Source: an uncultured Sulfurovum sp.
GTDB taxonomy: Bacteria; Campylobacterota; Campylobacteria; Campylobacterales; Sulfurovaceae
Assembly: GCA_902727905.1 (NCBI GenBank)
Contig: CACVAR010000135.1
Span: 1-6,829 of the forward strand
DNA: 6,829 nucleotides
Direction of reading: 5' to 3'
In this document: in pieces, positions 6,259 through 6,829 of the stretch
How the letters are laid out: every line of letters starts with the position of its first letter
How positions within the stretch are numbered: the stretch's first letter is position 1
Translations under genes and position numbers: made by a program
Notes under the pieces: generated by a model
Database searches by the model: none
The model's input: only the letters and a program-made list of their open reading frames with translations
What the model was told of the DNA's origin: nothing

Positions 6259-6267
6259 TGCTAGAAT
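6259..6267 (+). promoter_or_regulatory. Candidate extended -10 promoter of hisB
   Basis: TGCTAGAAT fits TGnTAnAAT, with the hexamer at 6262-6267, 32 bases before the hisB ATG. The predicted start near 6274 leaves a leader of about 20 bases with the ribosome site AGAGGA (6282-6287). A TATAAT at 6276-6281 is also present but would start transcription beyond the ribosome site. No -35 is recognised. Confidence 0.45.
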
Positions 6268-6289
6268 GTCCTCAATATAATAGAGGATA
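6267..6289 (+). promoter_or_regulatory. Hairpin masking the hisB ribosome site
   Basis: Bases 6267-6273 (TGTCCTC) can pair with 6283-6289 (GAGGATA) around a 9-base A/T loop (6274-6282), with seven pairs including one G-U. The 3' arm is the hisB ribosome site itself. Only RNA that starts upstream of 6267 can form it; RNA started near 6274 lacks the 5' arm. There is no following T run, so it is not a terminator. Confidence 0.5.
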
Positions 6290-6293
6290 AATT

Positions 6294-6829
6294 ATGGTAG
6301 AACTTTCACGAGAAACCAAAGAGACTCAAATCTCTGTTAAACTTGAACTTTATGGTCAAGGTAAGTCAAACATCAATACAGGTGTTGGCTTTCTTGATCA
6401 CATGCTAGAAGCACTTTCAAAACACTCTCATATGAATTTAGATGTAACTTGTAATGGTGACACACACATTGATGATCACCACTCAGTTGAAGACATTGGT
6501 ATTGTTATTGGGCAAGCACTAAAAAAAGAGCTTTATCCTATTAAAAACATAGAACGTTATGGTAATGCAACGGTTGTTATGGATGAAGCAGCTGTAACTT
6601 GTGATTTAGATATATCTAACCGACCTTTTCTAGTTTTTGAAATGCCTATGGAAGGTAAAGTAGGAAATTTTGATGTGGAATTAGTAGAAGAGTTTTTTAG
6701 AGCCATTACTTTCAATGCATCAATGACCGTACATCTTATCTGTCAACGTGGAACCAATAAGCATCATAGAATTGAGGCAGCATTTAAAGCTTTAGCTGTT
6801 GCATTACGTCGTGGTGCAAGTATTAATGA
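6294..6829 (+). CDS. hisB: Imidazoleglycerol-phosphate dehydratase, last codons missing
   Basis: This cytoplasmic Mn-dependent enzyme dehydrates imidazole glycerol phosphate to imidazole acetol phosphate in histidine synthesis. The window shows 178 residues and runs off the end in frame; a single-domain HisB is about 190-200 residues, so only the final dozen or so are missing. There is no N-terminal phosphatase domain, unlike the bifunctional E. coli HisB. Motifs: RETKET near the N terminus; GVGFLDHML at 30-38; DDHHSVEDIG at 60-69 with metal-binding H62, H63 and E66; NRP at 109-111; and HHRIEAAFKALA at 157-168 with H157, H158 and E161. The terminal RRGASIN matches the start of the family's C-terminal segment. 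The ATG at 6294 follows AGAGGA by 6 bases. It lies 41 bases after the SPOR gene, has no functional link to it, and probably has its own promoter. Confidence 0.96.
   Translation, partial: MVELSRETKETQISVKLELYGQGKSNINTGVGFLDHMLEALSKHSHMNLDVTCNGDTHIDDHHSVEDIGIVIGQALKKELYPIKNIERYGNATVVMDEAAVTCDLDISNRPFLVFEMPMEGKVGNFDVELVEEFFRAITFNASMTVHLICQRGTNKHHRIEAAFKALAVALRRGASIN

Noticed and set aside
1..6829. tRNA, rRNA, riboswitch, CRISPR, insertion sequence, phage or toxin-antitoxin content
   Set aside because: Every stretch over about 110 bases is covered by a confident protein gene, the remaining spacers are short and A/T-rich, and no transposase, integrase or repeat-spacer pattern was found.

Overview
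The window reads as an ordinary chromosomal stretch from an AT-rich Gram-negative bacterium, most likely a Campylobacterota member of the Sulfurimonas/Sulfurovum type. The evidence is the strong A/T bias at third codon positions, very AT-rich spacers, TATAAT-like -10 boxes without good -35 boxes, tightly packed genes all on the + strand, and the gene order nadK, recN, tatD, mltD, SPOR lipoprotein, hisB. The lineage call is inference from sequence style and remembered gene order, not from a search.

Layout. 1-716: 3' part of the NAD kinase gene, cut by the window start. 716-2239: a RecN-type SMC-like ATPase gene that overlaps nadK by one base (TAATG). 2348-2935 and 3030-3677: two paralogous single-pass membrane proteins, each ending in one LysM domain. 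3718-4494: TatD-family metal-dependent nuclease. 4579-5532: exported MltD-like lytic transglycosylase with a C-terminal LysM. 5536-6252: lipoprotein with a C-terminal SPOR domain. 6294-6829: imidazoleglycerol-phosphate dehydratase (hisB), lacking only its last codons at the window end. No RNA genes, CRISPR, insertion sequences or attachment sites were seen.

How the genes fit together. nadK and recN are translationally linked housekeeping genes for NADP synthesis and DNA break repair. The middle block is about the cell wall: four of its five genes encode proteins with peptidoglycan-recognition domains (LysM, LysM, SLT plus LysM, SPOR), with tatD inserted among them. mltD and the SPOR gene are separated by only 3 bases and are probably co-transcribed. 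The SPOR lipoprotein sits where I would expect an RlpA-type protein, but it has no recognisable double-psi beta-barrel domain.

Non-coding signals. A -10-like hexamer lies 32-40 bases upstream of the start codon of lysM-1, lysM-2, tatD, mltD and hisB, so the block may be a chain of short transcripts rather than one operon. In front of lysM-1, tatD and hisB the -10 is extended (TGnTAnAAT) and is followed at once by a TCCT(C) able to pair with the gene's own Shine-Dalgarno sequence. A read-through transcript would carry this anti-SD and a transcript from the local promoter would not. This promoter/anti-SD arrangement is the most interesting possibility here, and it is a hypothesis. No clearly new multi-gene system is evident.
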